A stretch of 64,000 nucleotides of DNA, taken from positions 232,191,336 to 232,255,335 of the forward strand of contig NC_080572.1 in the NCBI RefSeq assembly GCF_030247185.1. The letters are read 5' to 3'. Shown here one piece after another: positions 46,425 to 55,727 of the stretch (the stretch's first letter is position 1; every line of letters starts with the position of its first letter). The notes below the pieces were generated by a model. The model was not told the origin of the DNA. It did not search any database and saw nothing but the letters and a program-made list of their open reading frames with translations. This DNA is from Malaya genurostris. Lineage: Eukaryota; Arthropoda; Insecta; Diptera; Culicidae. The position numbers were made by a program, and so were the translations under genes.

Positions 46425-46801
46425 CTGCCCATACTCGCATATCAGTCCCATATTGATTTTCTCAAATATTTCGTTAGCTTGAGGAATGCAATCTATCCTC
46501 AATATACTCGCAGAAATTGCAATAAAAGTTGAGGATTTGTTCAGTAAAATGTGAAAAAAATATCAACTCATATCTGTCCCATATGCAAAGTACCCGCATA
46601 TCAGCCCCATTCAGTGCAAATTTCACTAATTTCATTGGTTGCAATATTGGAATAACAAAGGTGTATTACCGAGGTTACATGTAATAATACCATGATTTAG
46701 CATTAGGTACAACAAATCAAAAAATTCGAAAATAAAATTTTAATCGTCTTTCTCTCAACTTGCCGATTTTCCATATGGGACTGATATGCAAGTATGGGCA
46801 G
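46425..46801. mobile_element. 377-bp MITE with CTGCCCATACT ends
   Basis: Left CTGCCCATACTCGCATATCA; right in reverse CTGCCCATACTTGCATATCA. The match continues for about 30 bp with one mismatch. TATA flanks both sides (46421-46424, 46802-46805), so the duplication is TA or TATA. The interior again contains 'cccatatgcaaag' and 'cgcatatcagcccca', echoing the ends. Non-coding. Confidence 0.85.
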
Positions 46802-46849
46802 TATACATTAGAGCGATAAAAAACAACGTGTTATCTCCGTTAACAAAAG

Positions 46850-46960
46850 TCACAGCTATTTGATTTTCGAACTTGATCAGTGGCCCGACAGTAGCTTTCA
46901 AATGAGCATAAGTCTGTTAAAATCGGCTCAGCTATCTTCGAAAAGTGCATACACATAGAT

Positions 46961-47033
<73 letters not shown>

Positions 47034-47180
47034 AAGACAGACATTTTCCGATCTCGTCGAACTGAGCCGAATGGTATATAACACTATGGGTCTCCGAGGC
47101 TCCGTTCGAAAGTCGTTTTTTCCAGCAATTCTAATACCTTTTTATAGAGAAAGGCAAAAATCTATTTTAATCCACTTAAT
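46850..47180 (+). repeat. Repeat B with long CA run, followed by the start of repeat E
   Basis: 'cacagctatttgattttcga', 'aatcggctcagctatcttcg', a CA tract at 46971-47029, 'gaatggtatataacactatg', 'tttatagagaaaggcaaaa', then 'ttaatccacttaatggtgta', which is the start of repeat E. Confidence 0.75.
46971..47029. repeat. (CA)n microsatellite
   Basis: About 29 uninterrupted AC/CA dinucleotides. Confidence 0.98.
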
Positions 47181-47189
47181 GGTGTAATG

Positions 47190-47899
47190 GGAGCGAGTCA
47201 TTTCGCCGAAAGCCATTTCGCCGAAAGCCATTTCGCCAAAAGTCGTTTCGCCGAATGCCATTTGGCACAAAGTCGTTTCGCCGAAAGGGTAATTTCGAAT
47301 ACATCATATAATTTTTTTATGTTATTATGGCTCCTGTAGAACTGATGTGGCGCAGTCACATAACCAAAGCCAAGATGGGTCGGCGGCATAAAGTTATAAG
47401 CGGCGGCCTCTTGCATACAAACCTGTAACCACCTCGTTAGCCCGGTCTACTCAAAGCAAGGTTTGTTTGCTTTTGTTAGGTCCGAACGAGCGGGAGCAAG
47501 GTCGGACTGCACACGAACCAAATCGATGTGGCGAAGCCGCATTAGATATTTTTTCACTTAGTAAACGGAAAATCCCACATACATTCGCCTGGCTACACCT
47601 ATGCAATTGCTTTGATGCTTAGTGACTAATAGTCAACAAGTTTTCTTGGGAACTCCGTCATTCAAGAAGTACAATTGTAGGTAAAAAAAACGGGCGTTAA
47701 CGTAACGCATTCATTTGTGTTTATTTTAAATCAATTCCAATTATAATATTAAGACAGTTGCAGGAATCGGCGAAATGATCATTTCGGCGAAACGGCTTTC
47801 GGCGGAATGACATTCGACGAAGTGGCCCATTCGGCGAAATGACCCTTTCAGCAAAATGACTCTTGGCGAAACGGCTTTCGGCGAAATGACCCTGATCCT
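47190..47899. mobile_element. Foldback element whose ends are arrays of TTTCGCCGAAA, with 9-bp target duplication
   Basis: The left array (47197-47298) has six to seven units of about 15 bp such as GTCATTTCGCCGAAA; the right array (47762-47893) has eight to nine in inverse orientation. GGTGTAATG stands on both sides (47181-47189, 47900-47908). The flanks read 'aatccacttaat' and 'atgtctttctc', which are contiguous in repeat E elsewhere (10180-10200 inverted, 14935-14975), so the empty site is known. A 9-bp duplication is typical of Mutator-like elements. The 460-bp middle has no transposase. Confidence 0.88.
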
Positions 47900-48751
47900 G
47901 GTGTAATGATGTCTTTCTCATATTAACAGATCGGCTGAAAAGTTCGTATCGTTTCTATGAGAGAGCGCCACTAGAATTAAATCCATACCATTTTCAGTTA
48001 GTACCAACCTTCAAAAGATACGTGTATAAATTTGACTGCTGTCTGATTATTAGTTTGTGAGATATTGCATTTTAAGTGAAGCTAATTTTGTTATTGTGAA
48101 AAAAATGGAAAAAAAGGAATTTCGTGTGTTGATGAAACACTATTTTTTGATGAACAAAAGTGCCGCCGATACCAAAAAATGGCTTGATGAGTGTTATCCA
48201 GACTCTGCACCGGGCGAAGCAACAATTCGTAAGTGGTTTGCAAAATTTCGAACTGGTCATATGAGCACCGAAGACGATGAACGCAGTGGACGTCCAAAAG
48301 AGGCTGTTACCGATGGAAACGTGAAAAAAAATCCACAAAATGATTTTCAATGACCGTAAAGTGAAGTTGATCGAGATAGCTGAAACCCTAGAGATATCAA
48401 AGGAACGTGTTGGACATATTATTCACGAATATTTGGATATGAGAAAGCTTTGTGCCGATCAAAAACAACAACGAATTGATGATTCGGAGCAGTGTTTGGA
48501 GCTGTTATATCGAAATAAAACCAATTTTTTTCCTCGATATATAACAATGGACGAAACATGGCTCCATCACTTCACTCCGGAGTCCAATCGACAGTCAGCT
48601 GAGTGGACTGCACGCGATGAACCGAACCCAAAGCGTGGAAAGACTCAACAATCGGCCGGTAAGGTTATGGCGTCTGTATTTTGGGATTCGCATGGTATAA
48701 TTTTCATCGACTACCTTGAAAAGGGAAAAACCATCAACAGTGACTATTATA

Positions 48752-50064
48752 CAAGGTGAGATGAAAAAACTGCAACAAAGTAAAACGCCATAATTTTTTC
48801 ATTTTTTTTTTAAATTTTATTGAATGAAAGCAAAAAATGTCGGAAATAACATCAAATTTGAGAATCGGTTTAGATTTGTTCGAATTGGCCACCTTTGGCA
48901 CGAACTATGGCCTTCAAACGGCCAATGAAACCATCACACGCTGCCCGAAAGTGGCTCTGCGGTATTTTGTCCCATTCTCGGCGAAGCGCTTGCTTGAGAT
49001 GATCGACACTTTGGTATTTTTTAGTGCCAACCTTGCTTTCCAAAATACCCCAGGCACAATAGTCCAACGGATTGGCATCCGGAGATTTTGGTGGCCATAG
49101 TGCGGTGGAAATGAAGCGAGGAACCTCATTTCTTAACCATTCTTGGGTGGCGCGTGCTGAGTGCGATGGTGCTGAGTCCTGTTGGAATGTCCAAGGTCTG
49201 CGGCCGAAATGTTTGCGTGCCCAGGGCTTCAGAACTCCCTCCAAAATATTTTCGCGATAGATTTGCGCATTTATTTTAACCCCACGGTCGATGAATACGA
49301 GCGGCGAGCGACCATCGGCTGTTATGGCGGCCCACACCATCACCATGGCCGGCTTTTGAGTTCTGGTGGCCAACCGAAGTTGCAAATTTTCAGCTGACCT
49401 CTCTGGCAAGTAAACACGATCATTTTGTTTGTTTACAAACTGCTGGATAACGAATGGTTTCTCATCGGAGAAAACCAAATTCGGCAGTTCACCACTTTCG
49501 GCCAAGCGAAGCAACTCTTTAGCTTTTTCGAGTCTAACTTTTTTTTGCGCATCAGTAAGATCTTGCACTTTTTGGAACTTCAATGGCTTTAGTCCAAGCT
49601 CATTTTTCAATATTTGCCGAATGGCATATTGCGATATGTTCAGCTCACGAGCCATTTTTCGGCCACTGCGACGCGGATTTCGTTCAATTCGCTTCTTCAC
49701 TTTTCGAACCATTTCTGCCGATGTTGCTGTTTTTTTTCGTCCACTTCCTTGACGTCGGGCTACGCTACCAGTATCACGGTAACGAGCGATGGTACGAGAC
49801 ACAAAAGATTTATTCACTTTTAAATGCTGGAGGGCTCTAACGATAGCCACTTGTGGTTTTCCAGCCAAATGCAAAGCAATCACACTATCACACTTGAATT
49901 CCATCACAAATAACTTTTTTTCTGAAAAATTCCCACCAAAATGCTTTTGTGCGCTTGTAAATAATATAATGAGCTGTCACTAGAATAAATCTGACAGCTG
50001 TGGGACGAGCGGTTTAGAAATGACAGCAGTCTGAAGTTGGTTGCAGTTTTTTCATCTCACCTTG
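48752..50064 (-). mobile_element. Complete maT (DD37D) Tc1/mariner element, 1313 bp
   Basis: Identical inverted ends of 25 bp beginning CAAGGTGAGATGAAAAAACT. TA on both sides (48750-48751, 50065-50066). The empty site is documented by mariner copy 1 (7305-7315, 'attatatagcg'). It contains one uninterrupted transposase gene on the minus strand. Perfect ends plus an open gene make this the youngest-looking DNA transposon here. Confidence 0.95.
48870..49907 (-). CDS. maT-family (DD37D) transposase, intact, 345 aa
   Basis: A cut-and-paste transposase acting at TA sites. Start MMEFKCDSVIALHLAGKPQV; residues about 15-60 form the first helix-turn-helix (VNKSFVSRTIARYRDTGSVA). A basic GRKK hook follows at about 57-60. 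A second DNA-binding part ends near LNISQYAIRQILKNELG. Catalytic residues: aspartate in LVFSDEKPF, aspartate in TFQQDSAPSH, aspartate in SPDANPLDY; I count 37 residues between the last two, which defines DD37D/maT. Length is normal for the family and there are no stops. It lies antisense to nmo and antisense to the mariner it split. Activity is inferred, not shown. Confidence 0.93.
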   Translation of the reverse strand: MMEFKCDSVIALHLAGKPQVAIVRALQHLKVNKSFVSRTIARYRDTGSVARRQGSGRKKTATSAEMVRKVKKRIERNPRRSGRKMARELNISQYAIRQILKNELGLKPLKFQKVQDLTDAQKKVRLEKAKELLRLAESGELPNLVFSDEKPFVIQQFVNKQNDRVYLPERSAENLQLRLATRTQKPAMVMVWAAITADGRSPLVFIDRGVKINAQIYRENILEGVLKPWARKHFGRRPWTFQQDSAPSHSARATQEWLRNEVPRFISTALWPPKSPDANPLDYCAWGILESKVGTKKYQSVDHLKQALRREWDKIPQSHFRAACDGFIGRLKAIVRAKGGQFEQI

Positions 50065-50511
50065 TATAGCGTTATTAGAGCGTTTGAAGGACGAAATTTA
50101 AAAAAAAACGGACTCATTTGAAGATGAAAAAAAGTTTTGTTTCATCAAGACAATGCACCGTGTCACAAGTCGATGAAAACCATGCTGAAATTGCACGAAT
50201 TGGGCTTCGAATTGCTCCCTCATCCACCGTATTCTCCAGGTTTGGCCCCCAGTGACTTTTTCCTGTTCTCAGACCTCAAGAGAATGCTCGCTGGTAAAAA
50301 ATTTAGAAGCAATGAGGAGGTAATCGTTGAAACTGAGGCCTATTTCGAGACAAAGGACAAATCGTACTACAAAAATGGTATCGAAAAGTTGGAAGATCGC
50401 TATAATCGCTGTATCGCCTCTGATGGCAATTATGTTGAATAATAAAAACGAATTTTGGCAAAATAATGTGTGTTTCTATTAAACGATACGAACTTTCCAG
50501 CCGAACTGTTA

Positions 50512-50689
50512 TTTATCATCTCCCATATGTTACAACAAGGCGCATCAAAATACTACAAATTAAACAAGTTTAGGAACCAGTTTTGAAAACTTGTTTTGCA
50601 TAATATTACTACATTTATATACTACATTTGAATTTAAGTGAGTAAAAAACGATTTAATCATATAAGAGAAAATGATGTGAGTTTCATTT
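50512..50689. other. Short spacer
   Basis: Nothing recognised. Confidence 0.3.
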
Positions 50690-50918
50690 TAAAGATTTTG
50701 ACCACCTTAACTGGTATCTCCGGAACCGAAAACTGGATACCACTATAGTAAAATTCGGATAAGATAATATGAACTATGAACAATAACAGTTTTAAGCCCA
50801 ATTTAATAGAATTTCCAAATTTTCTGCACCTTCTAAATAAATATCACCCTGCATTTCCGTAACTGGAAGTCGGATACAAATAAAATATAGAAACTTTGTA
50901 TGACATCGCAAGTCCTTT

Positions 50919-52364
50919 TTTTTTATTTATTTAAAAGCTATTTTCTATTCAGGCCTATTGCGTACAAGCTTTACGTGGCCGATTGAGCTGAGTTTTTAGA
51001 AAAAAAAATTGTATTGGATCTCGTTATCACCCTTTTTCTAGGGGGAGAGGAGCTTCCATTTCCCTCTTGCGAGGATTGAGGGGCACTTTGTTTGTGGTTC
51101 GACTCGTCATCCATTGCCGTATCGGTAGTATTGTTGTTGATTTCGTTGCTAGTTGCTGTAGATGCGCCTTGTTGTACATTGTTTGCATTTGCTGGTTGGT
51201 TGGATGGTAAGTTGTTAACTGCAACTGGTGTACTTTGTTCTATAGGGGATACGTTGGATGGCTTCGTTGAGGGGGATGCTTCACTGTTGTTGGTGACTGT
51301 CACAGGTGTACTGGGGTTGCTTGGGGTTGGTGTGAAGGAAGCACCGTTGTTCTTTGGTTTAGTTGTCTCCTTGTCCAGTTTATCATATGGGTCACCGTAG
51401 TAAACAACTTTTTGGCAATATTGACATATGGCCATCTGATTGTCATAGGTAACAAGTGATTTGCACGGAATTCTTGTATCTTGACCGAAAGTTACATAAG
51501 AAGGTATAGGCCTCTTCAAGCGCATGCGTAACAAACGTACGCCATTTAGAATACCGGGGAAAAAATTCTTCCACTTTTCTTTTTCGATAGAGAAAATCTC
51601 TCCGTATTGGGACATAGTTTTTCGGATATAAGAATCGGTGACGCTTGAGGGAAAATCATACACACGCACTTCTATATTCACTATCTTCCATATATACTGG
51701 AATGCTGTACTTAATGTTCTCGTGCTCCACATAGTGCACATTGTTATTGTCTTTTGCGAATCTAGTTCCATCCAACCCTTTAAAAAACTGGATGTAAACA
51801 ACATTATTTGTCTTATTGTATTGAAGTAAATGCACACGTTTAATGTCAAGATACATTTGCTCCTTAAAGCAAATTCAGCAGATGGAAGTTTTATATGGGC
51901 GATCTATAATAGAACTAAAACTGAAACAAACGTATCCCCAGACAGCCGTTCTAGTTTTATTTATTCAAACAGTTCTACTGTCAAATTTAAAGCTGGTATA
52001 CATTGCCGTTTTATTTTTTGTATTTTTGAAACACGAGTAAAACGCTGCTGGGGCTGCCAGTTTTTCTTGTTATAATTTTCAGTTTCAAATTTTAAAACTG
52101 ACATAAAATATGCATCTAGAACTATAACACTCCTGAACATGCCCTTAAGCAAACCCTTATCGTATCGAAGGTCGAATTTTGCACTGCCTGAAGTCAACAA
52201 TAATTGTATTCTTTCGTGTCGGCGGTAGCTTTTGTTCGTTTGGTTCACTCATTTTCGAGGTCGTTCTATTGTTCACTACACAATACTGTACTTGGTTTGT
52301 TCCGTACCGAACGTAAGCGGTTTTGTTGTATCGACTGACTTGGATGAGATGTGAAAGCGAACTG
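50919..52364 (-). mobile_element. LINE-derived element carrying only an ORF1-like gene, with 13-bp target duplication
   Basis: TCGCAAGTCCTTT occurs at 50906-50918 and 52365-52377. The element is on the minus strand: about 110 bp of leader, an ORF1-like gene, about 45 bp of 3' UTR, and an A-rich tail (AAATAAATAAAAAAA, seen as T-run at 50919-50933). No endonuclease or reverse transcriptase is present. This is either an ORF1-only parasite of a LINE or an internally deleted copy. Confidence 0.85.
50971..52252 (-). pseudogene. gag-like ORF1 protein of a non-LTR retrotransposon, broken
   Basis: The start is MSEPNEQKLPPTRKNTIIVD at 52252, an RNA-binding ORF1 protein type. About 270 bp of foreign sequence (about 51885-52160) interrupts it after CKIRPSI. 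It resumes as MYLDIKRVHLLQYNKTNNVV, KDNNNVHYVEHENIKYSIPV, shifts frame, and continues as a 292-codon frame (to 50971) with IRKTMSQYGEIFSIEKEKWK, YVTFGQDTRIPCKSL, a partial knuckle ICQYCQ, and a long low-complexity tail rich in Asn, Ser, Thr and Pro ending in KRVITRS. The last two thirds remain open. The family wording is familiar from mosquito LINE ORF1 proteins, but the clade is uncertain. Confidence 0.75.
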
Positions 52365-52760
52365 TCGCAAGTCCTTTCATTTGAATCTATGTTTGTGAAA
52401 ATCGGTTCGATCATCTTCGAGAAAACTGATTAACAATATATGTCATACACACACAGACATTTACTCAGTTCGTCGAGCTGAATTGAATGGTATATGACAT
52501 TCGGCCCTTCGGGCCTCGGTTGAACAGTGATTGTTGAATATTGTTAAATTCATGACCCTTCCCCCGTAGTGTGATTTTTTGCAGACGCACACTCTCTAAG
52601 GCGAACCACAAAACTGAAATCATAAAAGTAAAAGAAAACAACTGTAAAATTCTGAGACGCGATGTACTTCATTTTGATTATATCTAGAAATATGTACATG
52701 TTACCTTAACATGGCAACTCTTCTAATGAGGCAACTCTACTCTAAAGATGACTTTTTGTA

Positions 52761-53690
52761 AAAGGTGATTTTTTTGAGGTTAGGATTTTCATGCATTAGT
52801 ATTTGCTCAGATTTTTTGAGGTTATGATTTTCATGCATTATTATTTGCTCAGTATGCTTTGACATTTCATCATGAATAGACTTACTAACGAGCAACGCTT
52901 GCAAATCATTGAATTTTATTACCAAAAAGTTGGCAGAAAATCCGCTTTTTTATCGACAAATTTTGTTCAGCGATGAGGCTCATTTCTGGTTGAATGGCTA
53001 CGTAAATAAGCAAAATTGCCGCATTTGGAGTGAAGAGCAACCAGAAGCCGTTCAAGAACTGCCCATGCATCCCGAAAAATGCACTGTTTGGTGTGGTTTG
53101 TACGCTGGTGGAATCATTGGACCGTATTTTTTCAAAGATGCTGTTGGACGCAACGTTACAGTGAATGGCGATCGCTATCGTTCGATGCTAACAAACTTTT
53201 TGTTGCCAAAAATGGAAGAACTGAACTTGGTTGACATGTGGTTTCAACAAGATGGCGCTACATGCCACACAGCTCGCGATTCTATGGCCATTTTGAGGGA
53301 AAACTTCGGAGAACAATTCATCTCAAGAAATGGACCGGTAAGTTGGCCACCAAGATCATGCGATTTGACGCCTTTAGACTATTTTTTGTGGGGCTACGTC
53401 AAGTCTAAAGTCTACAGAAATAAGCCAGTAACTATTCCAGCTTTGGAAGACAACATTTCCGAAGAAATTCGGGCTATTCCGGCCGAAATGCTCGAAAAAG
53501 TTGCCCAAAATTGGACTTTCCGAATGGACCACCTAAGACGCAGCCGCGGTCAACATTTAAATGAAATTATCTTCAAAAAGTAAATGTCATGTACCAATCT
53601 AACGTTTAAAATAAAGAACCGATGAGATTTTGCAAATTTTATGCGTTTTATTGTTTAAAAAAGTTCTCAAGCTCTTAAAAAATCACCCTG
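52761..53690 (+). mobile_element. DD41D (rosa-like) element, internally deleted, 930 bp
   Basis: The right end reads TCACCCTG then TA (53691-53692), that is CAGGGTGATTTTTTAAGAGC in reverse. The left end is AAAGGTGATTTTTTTGAGG after TA (52759-52760), with the first bases mutated. A direct duplication of about 40 bp ('gaggttaggattttcatgca' / 'gaggttatgattttcatgca') sits between the left end and the start codon. Confidence 0.87.
52872..53583 (+). pseudogene. DD41D transposase, N-terminal half deleted, C-terminal core open
   Basis: It begins MNRLTNEQRLQIIEFYYQ and then, through a deletion at about 52925, passes out of frame into KLAENPLFYRQILFSDEAHF. The catalytic core from 52909 is fully open for 224 codons: first aspartate in FSDEAHFWLNGYVNKQN, then VWCGLYAGGIIGPYFF, VTVNGDRYRSMLTN, second aspartate in WFQQDGATCHTARDS, third in SCDLTPLDYFLWGYVKSK. 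I count 41 residues between the last two. The end RSRGQHLNEIIFKK is intact. The DNA-binding domain is lost, so the protein cannot bind its own ends. The intact core shows the deletion is recent or the core was spared. Confidence 0.88.
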
Positions 53691-53692
53691 TA

Positions 53693-53927
53693 CAATAATC
53701 CTTGTGTATTTAATTCCAGGTAAAAAGAGTTTTTTGGTTATTTTGAAACCGACTAAATAAATATTTAGATGCGATATTCGATTTCATTCAATCAATCAGT
53801 AATTAATTTATGCGCATTATTGTCATCGGAAGCTGTTGATAGTAAGCAATCACCAGAACAATAACTTAATTATTGTTTGCCTTGTTCGCATATCGTACAT
53901 TCTATTACCCTCACAATAACAAAACAA
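53693..53927. other. nmo intron up to the Jockey target site
   Basis: Nothing recognised; ends in the 13-bp target site ACGATGGTGTGAC. Confidence 0.4.
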
Positions 53928-54072
53928 ACGATGGTGTGACACAGTCGGTGTTGAACAGTCGTTCGCACCGCACGCGTATAGCTCTTGGCTCCTGGAATTT
54001 TTTTCTGGCTACCTAGAGTTTCATTGATTCAAGGCTTCAGTCTTTTTCAAGGCTACCTGAATCACTAACTAA

Positions 54073-54134
54073 GTGACTAAGTGATACAAAGAGTGATATT
54101 AGAGTGACTAAGTGATACAAAGAGTGATATTAGA
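54073..54134 (+). repeat. 31-bp tandem duplication in Jockey 5' UTR
   Basis: 'gtgactaagtgatacaaaga' plus 'gtgatattaga', twice, followed by a partial third 'gtgactaag'. Confidence 0.95.
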
Positions 54135-54236
54135 GTGACTAAGAAATTAATCAGCCTTTTTTAAGGCTAGCTAGGAGTCTAATCGAAGACTAATTTAGCC
54201 TAGTTAATTTAATTTAAAATTTCATTAATTTCAAAA

Positions 54237-55727
54237 ATGCCTGCGTCCAACCGGAAAGGCAACAAGCCTAAGGCTAAAAATAATTCAATACGGAATAAAT
54301 CACAATCCGTTATTCAACATTTTTCTAATAACATTCACGATCTTATAGAATCTGAATGTAAAAATAAAAGACAACGGACGGATTTCCCTTCCGTTGATCC
54401 TATGCCGTCTAACAATATTTACGAGATTCTTCCTGAATCCGATTGTAGCGACATAGAAGAAAATTCTTCAAAAATTCCCAAAATGGACGCTTGTCGTTCT
54501 GGGAAGAAACATCAATCTATGCCACCAGTGACGGTGATGATTTCCGACTTCAAAGCATTCCGTACTGAGCTTTCTACTTTTCTCCCGGAAGTAAAAGTCT
54601 CATTTCAAATCGGACGAAGAGGAGAATGTCGAGTCTTGGTGGATGGATTGGAAGATTACGAACGTCTTATTCGATATTTGTCCGAAAAACTTCATAAATT
54701 TTATTCATATGATATAAAATCAGACAGACCCTTCAAGGCTGTCTTGAAAGGATTATCAAATGATCAAAGTATTGATGAAATTAAAAATGAACTAAAAGAA
54801 TTGCTTGGTTTTGCCCCTTCCCAAGTAATACTTATGAAAAAAAGAGCGAATGGTACTTCTAAACCACGCTCTGGAATTTCCCATGAACTTTACCTAATAC
54901 ACTTCAATCGAAGTGATGTAAACAATTTGAAAACTTTAGAAAAAGTACGTTTCATTTCCCACATTAAAATTCATTGGGAACATTATAAACGGCATAATCG
55001 TATTGCTAACTTAACGCAATGTCGTCGTTGCCAAGGCTTCGGTCATGGAACCAAAAATTGTCATATGGATATACGGTGTTTGAATTGTGGTAAATCGCAT
55101 TCGAAAGACGTTTGTCCAATGAATGAAACCACTGATAAATTTTCATGTTCAAATTGCAATGGAAATCATAAATCCAATTATTTGAAATGTCCTGTCAGGG
55201 AAAAAATTTTAAACGCTCGTTCGCTTAGACAACAAGTCAAATCAACTACCTTAAATTTACAGAATATACCTGAAAATTCTTCTAAGGCACCTGCCAATTC
55301 GTCTTCTAACGAAAACAATTTATTGACAGGTAGATCGACCTCGTCATCATCTTCTTCTAATGTCAGTTATGCTGGTATATTAGGTAGAAATCTATCTCCT
55401 ATTTCTTCTAATGTAAATAATCAAAACACAGGACCGCCTTGCAGTTCTTCTTCTAACGAAAACAATTTATTAATAGGTAGACCGGCCAAATCATCTTCTT
55501 CTAATGGCAGTCTACCTACAAATATTCCTTCAATGCCATTCGCTTCTTTAAATGAAGTCGATTTAGGCGATATAACTGAAAATAAAATGATCTACCTACA
55601 AGATCAACTTTTTCAAATGATCATCCAAATGAATTCGACTTCATCACTTTTTGAAGCATTTCAAATCGGATGGAAATTTGCAAATAATATTATAATGAAT
55701 TTAAAATTTAACAGTGATGTTAAATAA
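54237..55727 (+). CDS. Jockey ORF1 (gag-like nucleic-acid-binding protein), 496 aa
   Basis: ORF1 proteins of Jockey elements coat the element RNA and act as chaperones (family knowledge). The start is MPASNRKGNKPKAKNNSIRN, a basic N-terminus, with A at position -3. Residues about 95-250 form the central RNA-binding region (ISDFKAFRTELSTFLPEVKV, RPFKAVLKGLSNDQSIDEIK). Three zinc knuckles lie at about 261-320: CRRCQGFGHGTKNC, CLNCGKSHSKDVC, CSNCNGNHKSNYLKC. The C-terminus is a Ser/Asn-rich tail holding a duplicated segment (SSNENNLLTGR and SSNENNLLIGR). The stop TAA at 55725 overlaps the ORF2 start. No lesions. Confidence 0.95.
   Translation: MPASNRKGNKPKAKNNSIRNKSQSVIQHFSNNIHDLIESECKNKRQRTDFPSVDPMPSNNIYEILPESDCSDIEENSSKIPKMDACRSGKKHQSMPPVTVMISDFKAFRTELSTFLPEVKVSFQIGRRGECRVLVDGLEDYERLIRYLSEKLHKFYSYDIKSDRPFKAVLKGLSNDQSIDEIKNELKELLGFAPSQVILMKKRANGTSKPRSGISHELYLIHFNRSDVNNLKTLEKVRFISHIKIHWEHYKRHNRIANLTQCRRCQGFGHGTKNCHMDIRCLNCGKSHSKDVCPMNETTDKFSCSNCNGNHKSNYLKCPVREKILNARSLRQQVKSTTLNLQNIPENSSKAPANSSSNENNLLTGRSTSSSSSSNVSYAGILGRNLSPISSNVNNQNTGPPCSSSSNENNLLIGRPAKSSSSNGSLPTNIPSMPFASLNEVDLGDITENKMIYLQDQLFQMIIQMNSTSSLFEAFQIGWKFANNIIMNLKFNSDVK

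Larger units (their letters stand above)
48106..50442 (+). pseudogene. mariner transposase, interrupted
   Basis: It starts MEKKEFRVLMKHYFLMNKSA with the correct A-run, unlike copy 1. An extra A near 48325 shifts the frame (VKKNPQND instead of VKKIHKMI). An in-frame gap removes about ten residues (the WVPREL region) after MRKLCA. The first aspartate lies in TMDETWLHHF. The frame reaches INSDYYT at 48750, where the maT element enters. It resumes after 50066 with a further A-run shift and FHQDNAPCHKS (second aspartate) and YSPGLAPSDFFLF, where the SPDL aspartate is glycine but the catalytic aspartate remains. It ends GNYVE at 50442. Confidence 0.92.
47926..50509 (+). mobile_element. mariner, irritans type (copy 2), split by a maT element
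   Basis: Ends ACAGATCGGCTGAAAAGTTC and GAACTTTCCAGCCGAACTGT, with TA on both sides (47924-47925, 50510-50511). Removing the inserted 1313 bp plus one TA leaves about 1.27 kb, the expected mariner length. Confidence 0.93.
50690..52535. repeat. Repeat B unit split by the ORF1-only LINE derivative
   Basis: Left part 50690-50918 ('ggtatctccggaaccgaaaa', 'ccgtaactggaagtcggata', 'ctttgtatgacatcgcaagt'). Right part 52365-52535 ('tcgcaagtcctttcatttga', 'gtgaaaatcggttcgatcat', 'gaatggtatatgacattcgg', 'cccttcgggcctcggttg'). The two halves join into one normal unit when the insertion is removed. Confidence 0.8.

Noticed and set aside
47190..47899. CRISPR-like array of short repeats
   Set aside because: The 15-bp units are directly adjacent without unique spacers and form inverted ends of a foldback element in a eukaryotic genome.
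49429..49752. Plus-strand 107-codon frame
   Set aside because: Antisense shadow of the intact maT transposase.
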